Positions 1 to 6,982 of a DNA stretch of 16,472 bases are shown here, piece after piece. The stretch covers positions 1 to 16,472 of the forward strand of contig CAZXSM010000050.1 in NCBI GenBank assembly GCA_964643255.1, given 5' to 3'. The notes below the pieces were generated by a model that saw nothing but the letters and a program-made list of their open reading frames with translations, did no database searches and was not told the DNA's origin. How positions within the stretch are numbered: position 1 is the first letter of the stretch; every line of letters starts with the position of its first letter. The DNA is from JAAYRG01 sp964643255. Lineage in GTDB: Bacteria > Bacillota > Clostridia > Lachnospirales > Lachnospiraceae. The position numbers and the translations under genes were made by a program.

Positions 1-1
1 G

Positions 2-73
2 GGGGCAAAGTCTGTCATTGTGCCTATACATAAGAAAATAAGAGGAGGATATATTCCCAACTCTACTCCTTGA
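2..73 (+). CDS. C-terminal tail of an unidentified upstream gene (partial)
   Basis: An open frame entering from the left edge encodes 23 residues, ending ...IRGGYIPNSTP before a TGA at 71-73. The other frames here close sooner or give less protein-like sequence. The tail is basic (KK, R), but I do not recognise a family. In B. subtilis the gene before the decarboxylase is yaaN, and in many Clostridia bofA or recR lie nearby, but this tail does not clearly match any of them. It may simply be a chance open stretch, because only 24 codons are visible. Confidence 0.35.
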   Translation, partial: GAKSVIVPIHKKIRGGYIPNSTP

Positions 74-140
74 TAAAGATAATAAATTATGTAATATAAG
101 ATGTATACTAAACAAATAATTATCTAGGAAGGTTATTAAA

Positions 141-1598
141 TTGAAATTATATGACAAATTAGTAGATTATAGTAAAACAAATATATATCCTATGCATATG
201 CCTGGGCATAAAAGGAATGAAAAGGTTATGGATATGATTAACCCATATTCTATTGATATTACTGAAGTAGAAGGATTTGATAATTTATTTCATGCAGATG
301 ACATATTAAAAGCATGTATGGAAAGAGCTGCTAGCCTATATAAATCCCAATACTGTAATTATTTGATAGGGGGAAGTAGTGCAGGAATTTTAAGTGGGAT
401 ATCAGCTTGTACAAAAAAGGGAGACAAGGTTTTGTTAACTAGGGATTGTCATAAGTCTGTATACAATGCCATTTACATAAATGAACTTAAACCCATATAT
501 ATTTATCCACAAATCAACAATGAGTACGGCATAAATTGTGGAACTTGTCCCAAAAGCATTAAAGAAATGTTGAAAGAATATAAAGACATCAAACTTATTA
601 TTATCACATCTCCAACATATGAAGGGGTAGTATCAGATATAAATAGAATTAGTCAGATTGCTCATGAACATAATATACCTTTATTAGTAGATGAAGCTCA
701 TGGTGCTCATTTAGGATTTAATAATTATTTTCCTCCTAATAGTATATCTTTAGGAGCGGATATTACCATACATAGTCTTCATAAAACTCTTCCATCCTTT
801 ACTCAAACAGGATTAATACATGTTAAAAGTAACTTAGTAGATTATGAAAAAGTAAAGTATTATTTATCTGTCTATCAAAGTACAAGCCCTTCTTATATTC
901 TAATGTCGAGTATAGATAAATGTATTAATTTGTTGTTAGAAGAAAAGGAAGACTTGTTTTATTCTTATAGTAATAGGTTAATTAAATTTTATAAAAGGAT
1001 GGGAAAATTAAAATCATTGAAAGTAATATTCAAGGAAAACAAAGACTTTTATATGTTTGATCCATCTAAAATAGTGGTATCAACCAGAAACACTAATTTA
1101 TCAGGCAAAGATCTTTATGATATATTATTAGAAGATTATAAAATACAGGTGGAAATGTCATCCACAGACTATATAATTGCAATGACCAGTATCTGTGATA
1201 CTGATGAAGGTTTCAAAAGATTAGCAGATGCTCTATTAGAAATCGATAATGAAACAAGTAATAGTAAAATAATAAAGAATCCTAATATAAGCAGCGACAA
1301 AACAAATAAAGCTACTTACAAGCCACAATTATATTCAAAGCTAACAAGAGAAACAAAAATAGATAGGTCTTCCTATGAAGCTATTAATTCAAAGCTAGAA
1401 AGTATACCCTTTAGCAAGAGTGCAGGAAGGGTAGTAGGAGAATATATTTACTTATATCCGCCAGGAATACCAGTATTAGTGCCTGGAGAGGTAATAAGTG
1501 AAAACCATATTATATACTTACAAAAATGTAAGGAACTTGGATTATCAGTACAAGGACCAGAGGATTATAATTTGAATTATATAAAAGTAACAGTATAA
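141..1598 (+). CDS. Orn/Lys/Arg decarboxylase, PLP fold type I (YaaO/SpeA type)
   Basis: Predicted cytoplasmic PLP-dependent decarboxylase of the Orn/Lys/Arg family, which converts a basic amino acid to its polyamine precursor (agmatine, cadaverine or putrescine). Visible motifs: MPGHKR at 20-25 (family N-terminal signature), GGSSAGILSGISA at 77-89 (PLP phosphate region), D102-H104 (the His that stacks on the PLP ring), TSPTYEGVVSD at 157-167, DEAHGAH at 184-190 (cofactor Asp184) and S212-L-H-K215-T, where Lys215 should form the Schiff base. The C-terminal domain has the usual YPPGIPVLVPGE near 451-462. Its 485 aa match the short Bacillus-type enzymes (about 480-490 aa), which lack the wing domain of E. 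coli LdcI. The start is TTG, supported by AGGAAGG at 126-132, 8 nt upstream. The position before the nucleotide-kinase gene matches B. subtilis yaaO. Substrate specificity cannot be read from sequence alone. Confidence 0.93.
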   Translation: MKLYDKLVDYSKTNIYPMHMPGHKRNEKVMDMINPYSIDITEVEGFDNLFHADDILKACMERAASLYKSQYCNYLIGGSSAGILSGISACTKKGDKVLLTRDCHKSVYNAIYINELKPIYIYPQINNEYGINCGTCPKSIKEMLKEYKDIKLIIITSPTYEGVVSDINRISQIAHEHNIPLLVDEAHGAHLGFNNYFPPNSISLGADITIHSLHKTLPSFTQTGLIHVKSNLVDYEKVKYYLSVYQSTSPSYILMSSIDKCINLLLEEKEDLFYSYSNRLIKFYKRMGKLKSLKVIFKENKDFYMFDPSKIVVSTRNTNLSGKDLYDILLEDYKIQVEMSSTDYIIAMTSICDTDEGFKRLADALLEIDNETSNSKIIKNPNISSDKTNKATYKPQLYSKLTRETKIDRSSYEAINSKLESIPFSKSAGRVVGEYIYLYPPGIPVLVPGEVISENHIIYLQKCKELGLSVQGPEDYNLNYIKVTV

Positions 1599-1616
1599 AG
1601 AGAAAGGATAACCAAC

Positions 1617-2204
1617 ATGCCAAAACTTTATGTACTTATGGGTAAGAGTGCAACGGGAAAAGATACAATATACAAGGAACTACTAAAACATCAAGACTTG
1701 GATTTTAAAAAAGTAGTTATTTATACAACAAGACCTATTCGAGCAGGTGAGCAAGACTCAGTAGAGTATTTCTTTGTATCGGAAGAAAGACTTAAGGAAT
1801 TAAAAAATGAAAATAAAATAATTGAAATTAGGCAGTACAATACAGTTAATGGATTATGGAGTTACTTTACTGTAAATGATGGTCAGATAAATTTGGATAA
1901 GCATGAATCTCTTATAATAGGTACTTTAGAATCTTACCAACAAATAAGAAATTATTATGGCAAGGAAAAAGTATATCCAATTTATATAGAAGTAGATGAT
2001 GGTGTAAGACTTCAAAGAGCTCTCGACCGTGAGAAAAAACAGAAAACACCTCAATATGCTGAAATGTGCCGTAGATTTTTAGCTGATGAAGAAGATTTTA
2101 AAGAAGAGAACTTAAAATGGCTTGGTATAAGTAAAAAATATGTAAATAATAATTTAAATGAATGTATTAATCAGATAGTTGAAGACATAAAAAACCAAAA
2201 GTAA
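1617..2204 (+). CDS. Divergent guanylate-kinase-family P-loop kinase
   Basis: A 195-aa protein of guanylate-kinase size and layout. The P-loop is GKSATGKDT at 9-17 (Lys15), with Asp after GK where GMK usually has Gly, Ser or Thr. The nucleotide-binding segment YTTRPIRAGEQDSVEYFFV at 36-54 matches the GMK pattern TTRxxRxGExxxxxYxFV, with Arg39, Arg42 and Tyr51. The C-terminus (KKYVNNNLNECINQIVEDI, about 173-191) also resembles the end of GMK proteins. Oddities: the canonical LDID-x-QG segment that contacts guanine is replaced by LIIGTLESY (99-107), and the lid-side NYYGT segment reads NGLWSYFT (78-85). It lies 18 nt after the decarboxylase with AAAGGA at 1603-1608, in the place held by tmk in B. 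subtilis. GMP is the likely acceptor by family, but the substrate is uncertain, and a second canonical gmk may exist elsewhere in the genome. Confidence 0.8.
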   Translation: MPKLYVLMGKSATGKDTIYKELLKHQDLDFKKVVIYTTRPIRAGEQDSVEYFFVSEERLKELKNENKIIEIRQYNTVNGLWSYFTVNDGQINLDKHESLIIGTLESYQQIRNYYGKEKVYPIYIEVDDGVRLQRALDREKKQKTPQYAEMCRRFLADEEDFKEENLKWLGISKKYVNNNLNECINQIVEDIKNQK

Positions 2205-2231
2205 TTTTCCATATATAATATCTTTATGATA

Positions 2232-2240
2232 TGTTATAAT
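2232..2240 (+). promoter_or_regulatory. Extended -10 promoter before yaaR
   Basis: TGTTATAAT is a perfect extended -10 (TGnTATAAT, with TATAAT at 2235-2240). No recognisable -35 box lies 16-18 nt upstream (the sequence there is TATATA-like), as is common for extended -10 promoters. A small hairpin, ATATC (2218-2222)/GATAT (2228-2232), abuts it and could be an operator. It would start an mRNA near 2247, giving yaaR-holB-ricT and downstream genes their own transcript. Confidence 0.5.
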
Positions 2241-2319
2241 AAAAGTACCCTATTTAAAATACAAATTTATTAAGTACTGCTACAGATTATATGGTTTTAT
2301 ATATAAAGGATGAGGTAAT

Positions 2320-2760
2320 ATGAATATTAAAGTAGAAAATATACATGCAACCCAAAATATAGAAGCTAAAGACAAGATTACCCAAACAGATAAGTCTTTT
2401 AAGTTTTCTTTAATTTCTAACATTGAAGAAAAAGATTTACAAGTTCGCCTTGAGGGTCTAATAGATGAAATAGAAGAACAAGGTAATAAGATTAAAGAAC
2501 ATGTAGATATTAAGGATATGAAGAGATATCGTTCTTTAGTCAAAGAATTTTTAAATGAAGTAGTAAATAGGTCCCATGAATTTTCTAGAGAAAATTTTTT
2601 GGATCGTCGAGGAAGACATAGAGTTTATGGAATAGTAAGACAAGTAGATAAAAACCTTGATGAACTAGCTTCTGAATTAATAAAAGAAGAAAGTGACCAA
2701 ATTACTATACTTAATAAGGTTGATGAAATTAGGGGATTATTACTAGATTTGTTAGTTTAG
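2320..2760 (+). CDS. yaaR: YaaR family protein (DUF327)
   Basis: A 146-aa soluble protein, the same length as B. subtilis YaaR and in the same place, directly before holB. It is highly charged and predicted to be almost all helical. The central part (about 27-110) includes the recognisable DUF327 stretch LEGLIDEIEEQGNKIKEHVD and the segment VNRSHEFSRENFLDRRGR (81-98), which leads to VYGIVRQVDKNLDELASELI. The start has AAGGATGAGG at 2306-2315. There is no signal peptide or membrane segment. The biochemical role of the family is not established to my knowledge; the conserved pairing with holB and ricT suggests a housekeeping or RNA/DNA-linked role, but that is inference. Confidence 0.85.
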   Translation: MNIKVENIHATQNIEAKDKITQTDKSFKFSLISNIEEKDLQVRLEGLIDEIEEQGNKIKEHVDIKDMKRYRSLVKEFLNEVVNRSHEFSRENFLDRRGRHRVYGIVRQVDKNLDELASELIKEESDQITILNKVDEIRGLLLDLLV

Positions 2761-2785
2761 ATATATTGGTATAGGGGTGTTTTAA

Positions 2786-3838
2786 ATGTTAGATTTCAAA
2801 CAAATTATAGGTCATGAAGATATAATAAAGCATTTTAAGCTTTCCAAGAAAAACAAGCAAGTTTCTCATGCATATCTTATTTCTGGGGAAGATAATTCTG
2901 GGAAATTAACTCTTGCCAATGCTTTTGCGAGAACTTTACAATGTGAAAGATTGGATCTCAATGTTGATATAGAAGATATTGATTCTTGTGGAAAATGCAC
3001 TTCATGTCTGCAACTTGAGAGTAATAATCATCCAGACGTAATTTATGTTACCCATGAGAAAGCAAGCATAGGTGTTAATGATATTAGAGACCAAATAAAT
3101 AATGATATTATAGTAAAGCCTTATAGTAGTAAGTATAAAATTTATATTGTAGAAGAAGCAGATAAGCTAACAGTTGAAGCACAAAATGCATTGTTAAAGA
3201 CTTTAGAAGAACCACCAGAATATGCTATAATATTTCTACTTACTAATAATATAAATAGAGTATTAGAAACCATACAATCAAGATGTATAGTCTTACATAT
3301 TAGGCCAGTGGATGATAACCTTATTAAAGATTATCTTATGTCAGAATATGAAGTTCCAGATTATCAAGCTAACTTAAGTGCCGTTTTTGCACAAGGCAAT
3401 GTGGGAAAAGCTATTATATTCGCATTAAATGAAAGTTTTTCTAGGACAAAAGACGAAGTCGTTAATTTGATGAAGAATATCAGCACAATGCAGAACTATG
3501 AAATAATAGATAATGTAAAGAAATTACTTAAAGATTCAGATGATAATAATGGTAAAGGCAAAGAAAAAAGTAGAGAAGATATTATTAATATTCTAGATCT
3601 GATATTACTTTGGTATAGAGATTTACTCATGTATAAAGCGACTAAGGATCCTAATATTTTACTTTACAAGAAAGAGCGTTCATATATATCTAGCCAAGCT
3701 AAAACCATTAATTATGAAGAAATTCAGAATATTATAAAAGAAATAGAAGAAACAAAAAAAACCATAAGAAAGAACGTTAATGTTGAAACAACTTTACAAC
3801 TTATGTTATTTACAATAAAGGAGAACAGTAATGGTTAA
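2786..3838 (+). CDS. holB: DNA polymerase III subunit delta'
   Basis: Clamp-loader AAA+ subunit delta', which with DnaX and HolA loads the beta sliding clamp. Its 350 aa are within the Firmicute range (about 320-350). N-terminal AAA+ domain: H28-A-Y-L box; a degenerate Walker A G34-E-D-N-S-G-K40-L with Leu for the final Ser/Thr; a zinc-binding set C53, C68, C71, C74 (CGKCTSC); Walker-B-like IYIVEEADKL (119-128), with Glu replacing the catalytic Asp; the sensor segment NALLKTLEEPPE (134-145); and the S165-R-C (SRC) motif that supplies the arginine finger to DnaX. The degenerate Walker motifs are normal, since delta' usually does not hydrolyse ATP. The C-terminal collar is more variable and contains a Lys/Glu/Asn-rich insert near 247-262. 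SD AGGGG lies at 2773-2777. The stop codon overlaps the start of ricT by 8 nt, so the two are probably translationally coupled. Confidence 0.95.
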   Translation: MLDFKQIIGHEDIIKHFKLSKKNKQVSHAYLISGEDNSGKLTLANAFARTLQCERLDLNVDIEDIDSCGKCTSCLQLESNNHPDVIYVTHEKASIGVNDIRDQINNDIIVKPYSSKYKIYIVEEADKLTVEAQNALLKTLEEPPEYAIIFLLTNNINRVLETIQSRCIVLHIRPVDDNLIKDYLMSEYEVPDYQANLSAVFAQGNVGKAIIFALNESFSRTKDEVVNLMKNISTMQNYEIIDNVKKLLKDSDDNNGKGKEKSREDIINILDLILLWYRDLLMYKATKDPNILLYKKERSYISSQAKTINYEEIQNIIKEIEETKKTIRKNVNVETTLQLMLFTIKENSNG

Positions 3839-4733
3839 CGTAATCGGAGTTAGATTTAGAAAAGCTGGGAAGATTTATTATTTTGACCCTGCTGGTTACG
3901 AGATAAAAACTACTCAAAATGTTATAGTTGAAACCTCAAGAGGGGTGGAATATGGAAATGTAGTACTTGGGCCAAGGGATGTTGATGAAGAGGATATTAT
4001 TTCTCCTCTTAAACCAGTTATAAGGGTAGCAACCAAGGAAGATGATGAAAAGAACAAGGAAAACAAAGACAAAGCTAAAGAAGCTTATGATATATGTTTA
4101 GATAAAATTGAAAAGCATGGATTAGAAATGAAACTTATTGATTGTGAATTTACTTTTGATAACAATAAGGTTTTGTTTTATTTTACTGCAGATGGACGAA
4201 TTGATTTTAGAGCATTAGTAAAAGATCTAGCATCAGTTTTTAAAACTCGTATAGAGTTGAGACAAATTGGTGTGAGAGATGAAACGAAGATTATAGGTGG
4301 AATTGGCATATGTGGTAGAACTTTATGTTGTAACTCATATCTTACAGAATTTTCACCTGTTTCAATAAAAATGGCTAAAGAACAGCATCTATCTTTAAAT
4401 CCATCAAAGATATCAGGTGTTTGTGGACGCCTAATGTGTTGTCTTAGAAATGAACAAGATGCCTATGAAGAGTTAAATAAAAGACTTCCCAATATAGGTG
4501 AATTTGTTAAAACTAAAGATGGAAATCAGGGAGAAGTTTCAGCAATTAATGTTTTAAAACAAACAGTAAAGATAATTGTAACAGATAAAAATGGTGAAAA
4601 GGATATTAAGATTTATAATGTATCAGAGCTTAAATCTAAACCAAAACATCGTAATGAAAAAATTGAAATAGATGAAGAGCTTAAGGTTTTAGAAGAGTTA
4701 GAAAAAGACTCTAAATCAAAATTGGACGATTAA
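3831..4733 (+). CDS. ricT: RicT (YaaT), PSP1-domain regulator of the RicAFT complex
   Basis: A 300-aa PSP1-domain protein. In B. subtilis, RicT forms a complex with RicA and RicF that binds iron-sulfur clusters, assists RNase Y-dependent mRNA processing and promotes sporulation and biofilm phosphorelay output. The family cysteines are present: C161, C166, C167 in GICGRTLCC and C198, C203, C204 in GVCGRLMCC. The N-terminal domain (about 1-60) carries VRFRKAGKIYYFDP and the segment TSRGVEYGNVV. The acidic/basic linker at 69-84 is low complexity, and the C-terminal tail (about 265-300) is charged. The start ATG lies inside the end of holB; AAGGAG at 3819-3824 gives a 6-nt spacing. The ricA and ricF genes are normally elsewhere and are not in this window. 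The holB-ricT order is conserved in Firmicutes. Confidence 0.94.
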   Translation: MVNVIGVRFRKAGKIYYFDPAGYEIKTTQNVIVETSRGVEYGNVVLGPRDVDEEDIISPLKPVIRVATKEDDEKNKENKDKAKEAYDICLDKIEKHGLEMKLIDCEFTFDNNKVLFYFTADGRIDFRALVKDLASVFKTRIELRQIGVRDETKIIGGIGICGRTLCCNSYLTEFSPVSIKMAKEQHLSLNPSKISGVCGRLMCCLRNEQDAYEELNKRLPNIGEFVKTKDGNQGEVSAINVLKQTVKIIVTDKNGEKDIKIYNVSELKSKPKHRNEKIEIDEELKVLEELEKDSKSKLDD

Positions 4734-4752
4734 TTTATATAAAGGATATAAA

Positions 4753-5496
4753 ATGGATATAAATAAGCTTCTTTTAGAAGGCGAACGACTAGATGATTTA
4801 AATAGAAAAGGCTATAAGATAATTCAAAATAAAGATCATTTTTGCTTTGGTATGGATGCTGTACTTCTATCATCTTTTACAAAAGTTAAAAAAGATGAGG
4901 AAGTTCTTGATTTAGGAACGGGTACAGGTGTAATACCAATTCTGTTAGAGGCAAAAACAAAGGGTAAACGTTTTGTAGGGTTAGAGATACAGGAATATAG
5001 TGCCGACATGGCTAGAAGAAGTGTTCAAATAAATGATTTAGAAGACAAAATTAAAATTGTTTTTGGTGATATAAAGGAGGCTACTGAGATTTTTGACTCA
5101 GCCTCCTTTAATGTAGTAACCTGTAATCCACCTTATATGACTAGCAATCATGGAATTATTAATTCAAGTGAAAGTAAAGCAATAGCAAGACATGAAATAT
5201 TATGTACTTTAGATGATGTTGTAAAACAAGCTTCTAAGCTTTTGAAAGCAAAGGGAAGATTCTATATGGTACATAGACCCTTTCGACTTGTGGAGATTAT
5301 CAATAAACTGACCTATTACAACTTAGAACCTAAGCGGATAAGAATGGTTTATCCATATATTGATAAGGAACCCAATATGGTTTTAATAGAATGTGTTAAG
5401 GGTGGCAAGTCAAGGCTTAAAGTTGAGCCACCTCTAATCGTGTATAAGGCCAAAAATGAATATAGCAAAGAGATTTATGACATTTATGGATACTAA
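4753..5496 (+). CDS. tRNA1(Val) adenine-N6 methyltransferase family (YabB/TrmN6)
   Basis: Class I SAM-dependent methyltransferase of 247 aa, the usual length for YabB/TrmN6, which methylates the N6 position of A37 in tRNA1(Val). Motif I is VLDLGTGTGVIPI (51-63), the acidic SAM-ribose residue is in FVGLEIQ (74-80), and motif IV is N125-P-P-Y128, typical of N6-adenine or exocyclic amine methylation. The N-terminal DHFCFGMDAVLLSSF (28-42) matches the family opening. SD AAAGGA at 4741-4746 is 6 nt upstream; the gap after ricT is only 19 nt. The neighbour rsmI follows as in B. subtilis, where yazA (a GIY-YIG protein) lies between them, and yabA sits between ricT and yabB; both are absent here. Substrate assignment is by family and position. 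Confidence 0.9.
   Translation: MDINKLLLEGERLDDLNRKGYKIIQNKDHFCFGMDAVLLSSFTKVKKDEEVLDLGTGTGVIPILLEAKTKGKRFVGLEIQEYSADMARRSVQINDLEDKIKIVFGDIKEATEIFDSASFNVVTCNPPYMTSNHGIINSSESKAIARHEILCTLDDVVKQASKLLKAKGRFYMVHRPFRLVEIINKLTYYNLEPKRIRMVYPYIDKEPNMVLIECVKGGKSRLKVEPPLIVYKAKNEYSKEIYDIYGY
5072..5110. repeat. Inverted repeat inside the methyltransferase gene
   Basis: TAAAGGAGGCT (5072-5082) pairs perfectly with AGCCTCCTTTA (5100-5110). The helix continues with GAG/CTC across a 3-nt bulge, leaving an 8-nt AT-rich loop (5089-5096). It lies wholly in coding sequence (residues about 107-119) and is not followed by a T tract, so it is not a terminator. The left arm includes AAAGGAGG, a perfect Shine-Dalgarno sequence, with no start codon at a suitable distance. 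Confidence 0.6.
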
Positions 5497-5545
5497 TTAA
5501 ACAATTAACAAAGCTGGTTAATGTTAATAGGGAGGAGGAGACCTT

Positions 5546-6391
5546 ATGGATGGAGCACTATATATATGCGCAACCCCAATTGGTAACTTAGAAGATATTA
5601 CTATTAGAGTACTTAATACTTTAAAAGAAGTTGACTTAATTGCAGCAGAAGATACTAGACATAGTTTTAATTTGCTAAAACATTATAATATTACAACACC
5701 TATGACTAGTTATCATAAACATAATAAAAAAAGAAAAGGACAAGACCTAATACTTAAACTAAAGGAAGGTCTTAATATTGCTCTTATCACTGATGCAGGA
5801 ACTCCAGCAATATCAGATCCAGGAGCCGATTTGGTTAAGCTTGCTTATAAGTATGGTATCAAGGTTTATAGTTTACCAGGGGCAACAGCCTGTATTACTG
5901 CTCTTACCTTATCAGGATTAAATACAAGAAGGTTTGTATTCGAAGGATTTTTACCTAAGGGAAACAAAGAACGAAAGAGGGTATTAAAAGAATTAACAAA
6001 GGAACCAAGAACTATAATATTATATGAAGCTCCTCATAGACTATTAAAAACACTGACTGAATTAAATGAATATCTTGGAGATAGAAGAATTACTATACTG
6101 CGTGAGTTAACGAAAAAGTATGAAGAAGTAATTCAAACCTCAATAGAAGAGGCAATTAAGCTATATGAAAAAGAAGAAGTTAGAGGGGAGATTGTTCTAG
6201 TAATTGAAGGGAAATCATGGGAAGAACAAGACTATGAAAGTCAAGAAGAATGGTTATCTCTTTCGATAAAGGAACATATGAACCACTATAAAAAACTAGG
6301 AATTGATAAAAAAGAAGCAATGAAAATGGTAGCAAAAGATAGGGGAGTTCCTAAAAGAGAAATATATAATGAATTATTAAAGAATAAGTAA
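5546..6391 (+). CDS. rsmI: 16S rRNA (cytidine(1402)-2'-O)-methyltransferase
   Basis: RsmI (YabC/YraL family) uses SAM to 2'-O-methylate C1402 in the 30S decoding centre. It has a tetrapyrrole-methylase-type fold and is 281 aa, typical for the family. Motifs: LYICATPIGNLEDITIRVL (5-23), AAEDTRHS (33-40), the SAM-binding LITDAGTPAISDPGADLV (80-97), LPGATACITALTLSG (110-124), FEGFLPKGNKER (132-143), ILYEAPHRLLKTL (158-170) and RELTKKYEE (186-194). The C-terminal region (about 238-281) is a small helical domain ending RGVPKREIYNELL. SD GGAGGAGG at 5531-5538 is strong, 7 nt before ATG. It is the last gene of the leftward-conserved operon, followed by a hairpin terminator. Confidence 0.97.
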   Translation: MDGALYICATPIGNLEDITIRVLNTLKEVDLIAAEDTRHSFNLLKHYNITTPMTSYHKHNKKRKGQDLILKLKEGLNIALITDAGTPAISDPGADLVKLAYKYGIKVYSLPGATACITALTLSGLNTRRFVFEGFLPKGNKERKRVLKELTKEPRTIILYEAPHRLLKTLTELNEYLGDRRITILRELTKKYEEVIQTSIEEAIKLYEKEEVRGEIVLVIEGKSWEEQDYESQEEWLSLSIKEHMNHYKKLGIDKKEAMKMVAKDRGVPKREIYNELLKNK

Positions 6392-6407
6392 AAAATATAT
6401 AAATAAA

Positions 6408-6451
6408 AAAATCACCTTAGTGAAAATTTAAAAATTCATTAAGGTGATTTT
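6408..6451. terminator. Bidirectional rho-independent terminator between rsmI and abrB
   Basis: AAAATCACCTTA (6408-6419) pairs with TAAGGTGATTTT (6440-6451). The stem extends through a G-T pair and TGAA/TTCA to about 17 bp around an A/T loop. It has T-rich sequence on the + side (TTTTAATATTT) and an A-run at 6405-6411 that serves as a T-run on the - strand. It therefore suits both converging genes. Confidence 0.9.
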
Positions 6452-6464
6452 AATATTTAAGCTA

Positions 6465-6731
6465 TTATTCATCATCATCAGTAATTCCCGCTAGCTTAGC
6501 AAGTTCAATTATAGAATCTTTTGAGACTTTCTTACCACAGTATTCATATAATTCATCTGTAGAACCGGTAAAAATATCAGTTGGTTCATATTTTTTCAAA
6601 ATGATTTTATCATCTTCTACAAATATTTCAAGTGGATCTCTTTCACGAACCCCTAAGGTTCTTCGCAACTCAATAGGTAGTGTAATTCTGCCTAATTCGT
6701 CTAGTTTTCTTACAATTCCAGTCCCTTTCAT
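6465..6731 (-). CDS. abrB: AbrB/SpoVT-family transition-state regulator
   Basis: Small DNA-binding regulator with an N-terminal swapped-hairpin SpoVT/AbrB domain (about 1-50). Starting at ATG 6731 it is 88 aa, opening MKGTGIVRKLDELGRITLPI, with the conserved RKLDELGRI-LPIELRRTLG core and IFVEDDKIILKKY. The C-terminal part (about 52-88) has the short CGK-type and AKLAGI segments found in AbrB homologues. I chose this start because AGGAGGTG (complement of 6738-6745) lies 6 nt before it; the GTG three codons upstream is part of that SD. In B. subtilis AbrB represses stationary-phase and sporulation genes, and abrB likewise lies reversed next to rsmI. Here it diverges from spmAB, so it could influence that promoter region. 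AbrB versus another paralogue of the family is less certain than the family itself. Confidence 0.93.
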   Translation of the reverse strand: MKGTGIVRKLDELGRITLPIELRRTLGVRERDPLEIFVEDDKIILKKYEPTDIFTGSTDELYEYCGKKVSKDSIIELAKLAGITDDDE

Positions 6732-6752
6732 GATAAACACCTCCTATAAATA

Positions 6753-6777
6753 GTACCGCCTAGTAATGCATTGGTAC
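6753..6777. repeat. Dyad at the predicted abrB transcription start
   Basis: GTACC (6753-6757) and GGTAC (6773-6777) are inverted arms around a 15-nt centre that includes the palindrome AATGCATT (6765-6772). It begins at the predicted +1 of abrB, so it is either a repressor site or a hairpin at the mRNA 5' end. The arms are short. Confidence 0.35.
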
Positions 6778-6783
6778 ATATTA

Positions 6784-6812
6784 AAAATATCATAGTAAAA
6801 TTGTAAAGTCAA
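6784..6812 (-). promoter_or_regulatory. sigma-A promoter of abrB
   Basis: On the - strand, TTGACT (complement of 6807-6812), a 17-nt spacer and TATTTT (complement of 6784-6789), with TG placed as TGnTATTTT, form a strong extended -10 vegetative promoter. Transcription should start near 6777, about 45 nt before the abrB ATG. Confidence 0.75.
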
Positions 6813-6829
6813 TATTAAGAGGTGAAATT

Positions 6830-6853
6830 ATGTTGATTTTTAGGAGAAATTGA
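6830..6853 (+). CDS. Possible 7-codon leader ORF
   Basis: ATG TTG ATT TTT AGG AGA AAT TGA encodes MLIFRRN. It has AAGAGGTG at 6817-6824, a good SD with 5-nt spacing. It lies in the divergent abrB-spmA gap, followed by an imperfect hairpin (AATTAAGAAGT at 6857-6867 with ACTTCTCTTAATT at 6902-6914) and then spmA. It may be a leader peptide or chance. No promoter for it is obvious. Confidence 0.25.
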   Translation: MLIFRRN

Positions 6854-6982
6854 AAGAATTAAGAAGTTGTTTGTTTTTAAACAATATTATATTTTGTTAA
6901 TACTTCTCTTAATTTTAATTCAATAATAATATTGGTTATAGATGAATATATTATTATTAAGAATTTAATAAAAGAGGAAAAA

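Noticed and set aside
5504..5522. ATTAAC/GTTAAT hairpin before rsmI
   Set aside because: Six A/T-rich pairs in an AT-rich gap; weak and probably chance.
6857..6884. A sigma-E or sigma-G type promoter for spmAB
   Set aside because: I looked for the -35/-10 pairs expected of sporulation sigma factors and found none convincing in 6813-6982.
6932..6982. Upstream TTG start for spmA
   Set aside because: No SD precedes it, the added residues have no counterpart in SpmA proteins, and ATG 6983 has an SD.
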